DNA from: Planctomycetia bacterium
GTDB taxonomy: Bacteria; Planctomycetota; Planctomycetia; Pirellulales; Thermoguttaceae
Reading direction: 5' to 3'
Length of the DNA stretch: 34,479 nt
Assembly: GCA_030527015.1 (NCBI GenBank)
Contig: JAUNBR010000048.1
Coordinates: forward strand, 1 to 34,479
A program made the translations under genes and the position numbers. Below the pieces are notes generated by a model that had not been told where the DNA came from, searched no databases, and was given only the letters and a program-made list of their open reading frames with translations. Shown piece by piece: positions 34,140 to 34,479 of this stretch. How positions within the stretch are numbered: the stretch's first letter is position 1; each line of letters begins with the position of its first letter.

Positions 34140-34208
34140 TTTATATCCGCCGCGCTATAAATTTTCCACTTTCCCTGTCCTCCACAGACAGGGAAAGCGA
34201 AAGTTATA
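34140..34208 (-). repeat. Short hairpin variant of the dispersed element
   Basis: R end TATATCCGCCGCGCTATAAA, then a perfect 11-bp stem CTTTCCCTGTC/GACAGGGAAAG (34169-34197) with a 7-nt loop. No L end. It starts 31 nt after leuA. Confidence 0.75.
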
Positions 34209-34315
34209 TATACCCGACTCACTATGAATTTCCACTTCTCCGGCATTTTGCTTCGCTGAAAATACATACGTTTAGAGCCGCACAAAACGGAAATTTAAAG
34301 TGGAAGCAGCATATA
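34209..34315 (-). repeat. Dispersed inverted-repeat element
   Basis: R end TATACCCGACTCACTATGAA, loop GCTTCGCTGAAA, L end TTTAAAGTGGAAGCAGCATA. Confidence 0.9.
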
Positions 34316-34427
34316 TCACGTCTCATTTTTTAGGCTCCCGTCTGTGGGAAGCATTTCATACCTGACACTCTGAAATGTACTGAATGATAATTTTACTATA
34401 AATCAGGTGAAAAATGTAAAATCCGTA

Positions 34428-34479
34428 TATACTGGTTCCAATTTAAAATTTCGTTTTGTGCGGCTCTAAAAGCAGGCTT
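34428..34479 (+). repeat. Dispersed element cut by window end
   Basis: L end TATACTGGTTCCAATTTAAA continues to AAAAGCAGGC at the window edge. Confidence 0.88.

Noticed and set aside
34169..34197. 11-bp hairpin after leuA as an intrinsic terminator
   Set aside because: The stem is perfect but no T run follows, so it is treated as a variant of the dispersed repeat; it could still affect the 3' end.
1..34479. CRISPR array
   Set aside because: Repeats are about 107 bp, imperfect, in both orientations and spread between genes. There are no short regular repeats or spacers and no cas genes.

Overview
The window is most likely chromosomal DNA from a member of the Planctomycetota, possibly an AT-rich Pirellulales-like lineage. 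The assignment is inferred from gene content: a MoxR / DUF58 / DUF4129-DUF4350 / RDD-SpoIIM membrane cluster, a membrane-anchored prenyltransferase-like toroid protein, and a long PurL carrying a PurS-like N-terminus. There is no rRNA, tRNA, CRISPR array, transposase or phage gene. Coding sequence is moderately GC-balanced and the spacers are very AT-rich.

Layout. 0.3-5.3 kb: a sugar-phosphate isomerase-like protein (-), a membrane-anchored toroid protein (+) and a PLP aspartate aminotransferase (+). 5.8-11.5 kb (all -): purL, ribD and a double-SIS sugar isomerase. 12.1-14.5 kb (-): two paralogous unknown membrane proteins, one of them a two-domain tandem duplication. 15.2-24.6 kb (-): the MoxR cluster, in transcriptional order RDD-SpoIIM, an unknown membrane protein, a DUF4129-DUF4350 fusion, MoxR and DUF58. 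25.3-28.6 kb (-): btaA, btaB and a squalene/phytoene synthase, pointing to betaine lipid and polyisoprenoid synthesis. 29.6-34.1 kb (+): panD, an unknown anchored protein, and leuA.

Two systems stand out. First, a textbook-like transcription attenuator lies ahead of leuA. It has a consensus promoter (TTGACA, 16 bp, TATAAT), an AUG 7 nt past the -10, a 25-codon leader peptide with eight Leu codons, an 11-bp antiterminator that overlaps the end of the leader frame, and a 12-bp terminator stem followed by seven T. Second, nearly every spacer is filled by one dispersed inverted-repeat family, about 45 copies or fragments in 34.5 kb. Its L end reads TATACTGGTTCCACTTTAAA and its R end, read inward, TATACCCGATACACTATAAA. 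Between them is an inner stem GGCATTTT/AAAATGCC closed by a GCGAAGC loop. The full unit is about 105-110 bp, or about 125 bp when an extra arm is present. For roughly half of the genes the R end lies within about 30 bp of the stop codon. In the repeat entries, + means L end on the left and - means R end on the left.

The metabolic genes (purL, ribD, panD, leuA, aminotransferase) are ordinary biosynthesis. The MoxR cluster probably acts at the cell envelope. Copies of the repeat separate its genes by about 150-500 bp instead of the tight spacing usual for operons.
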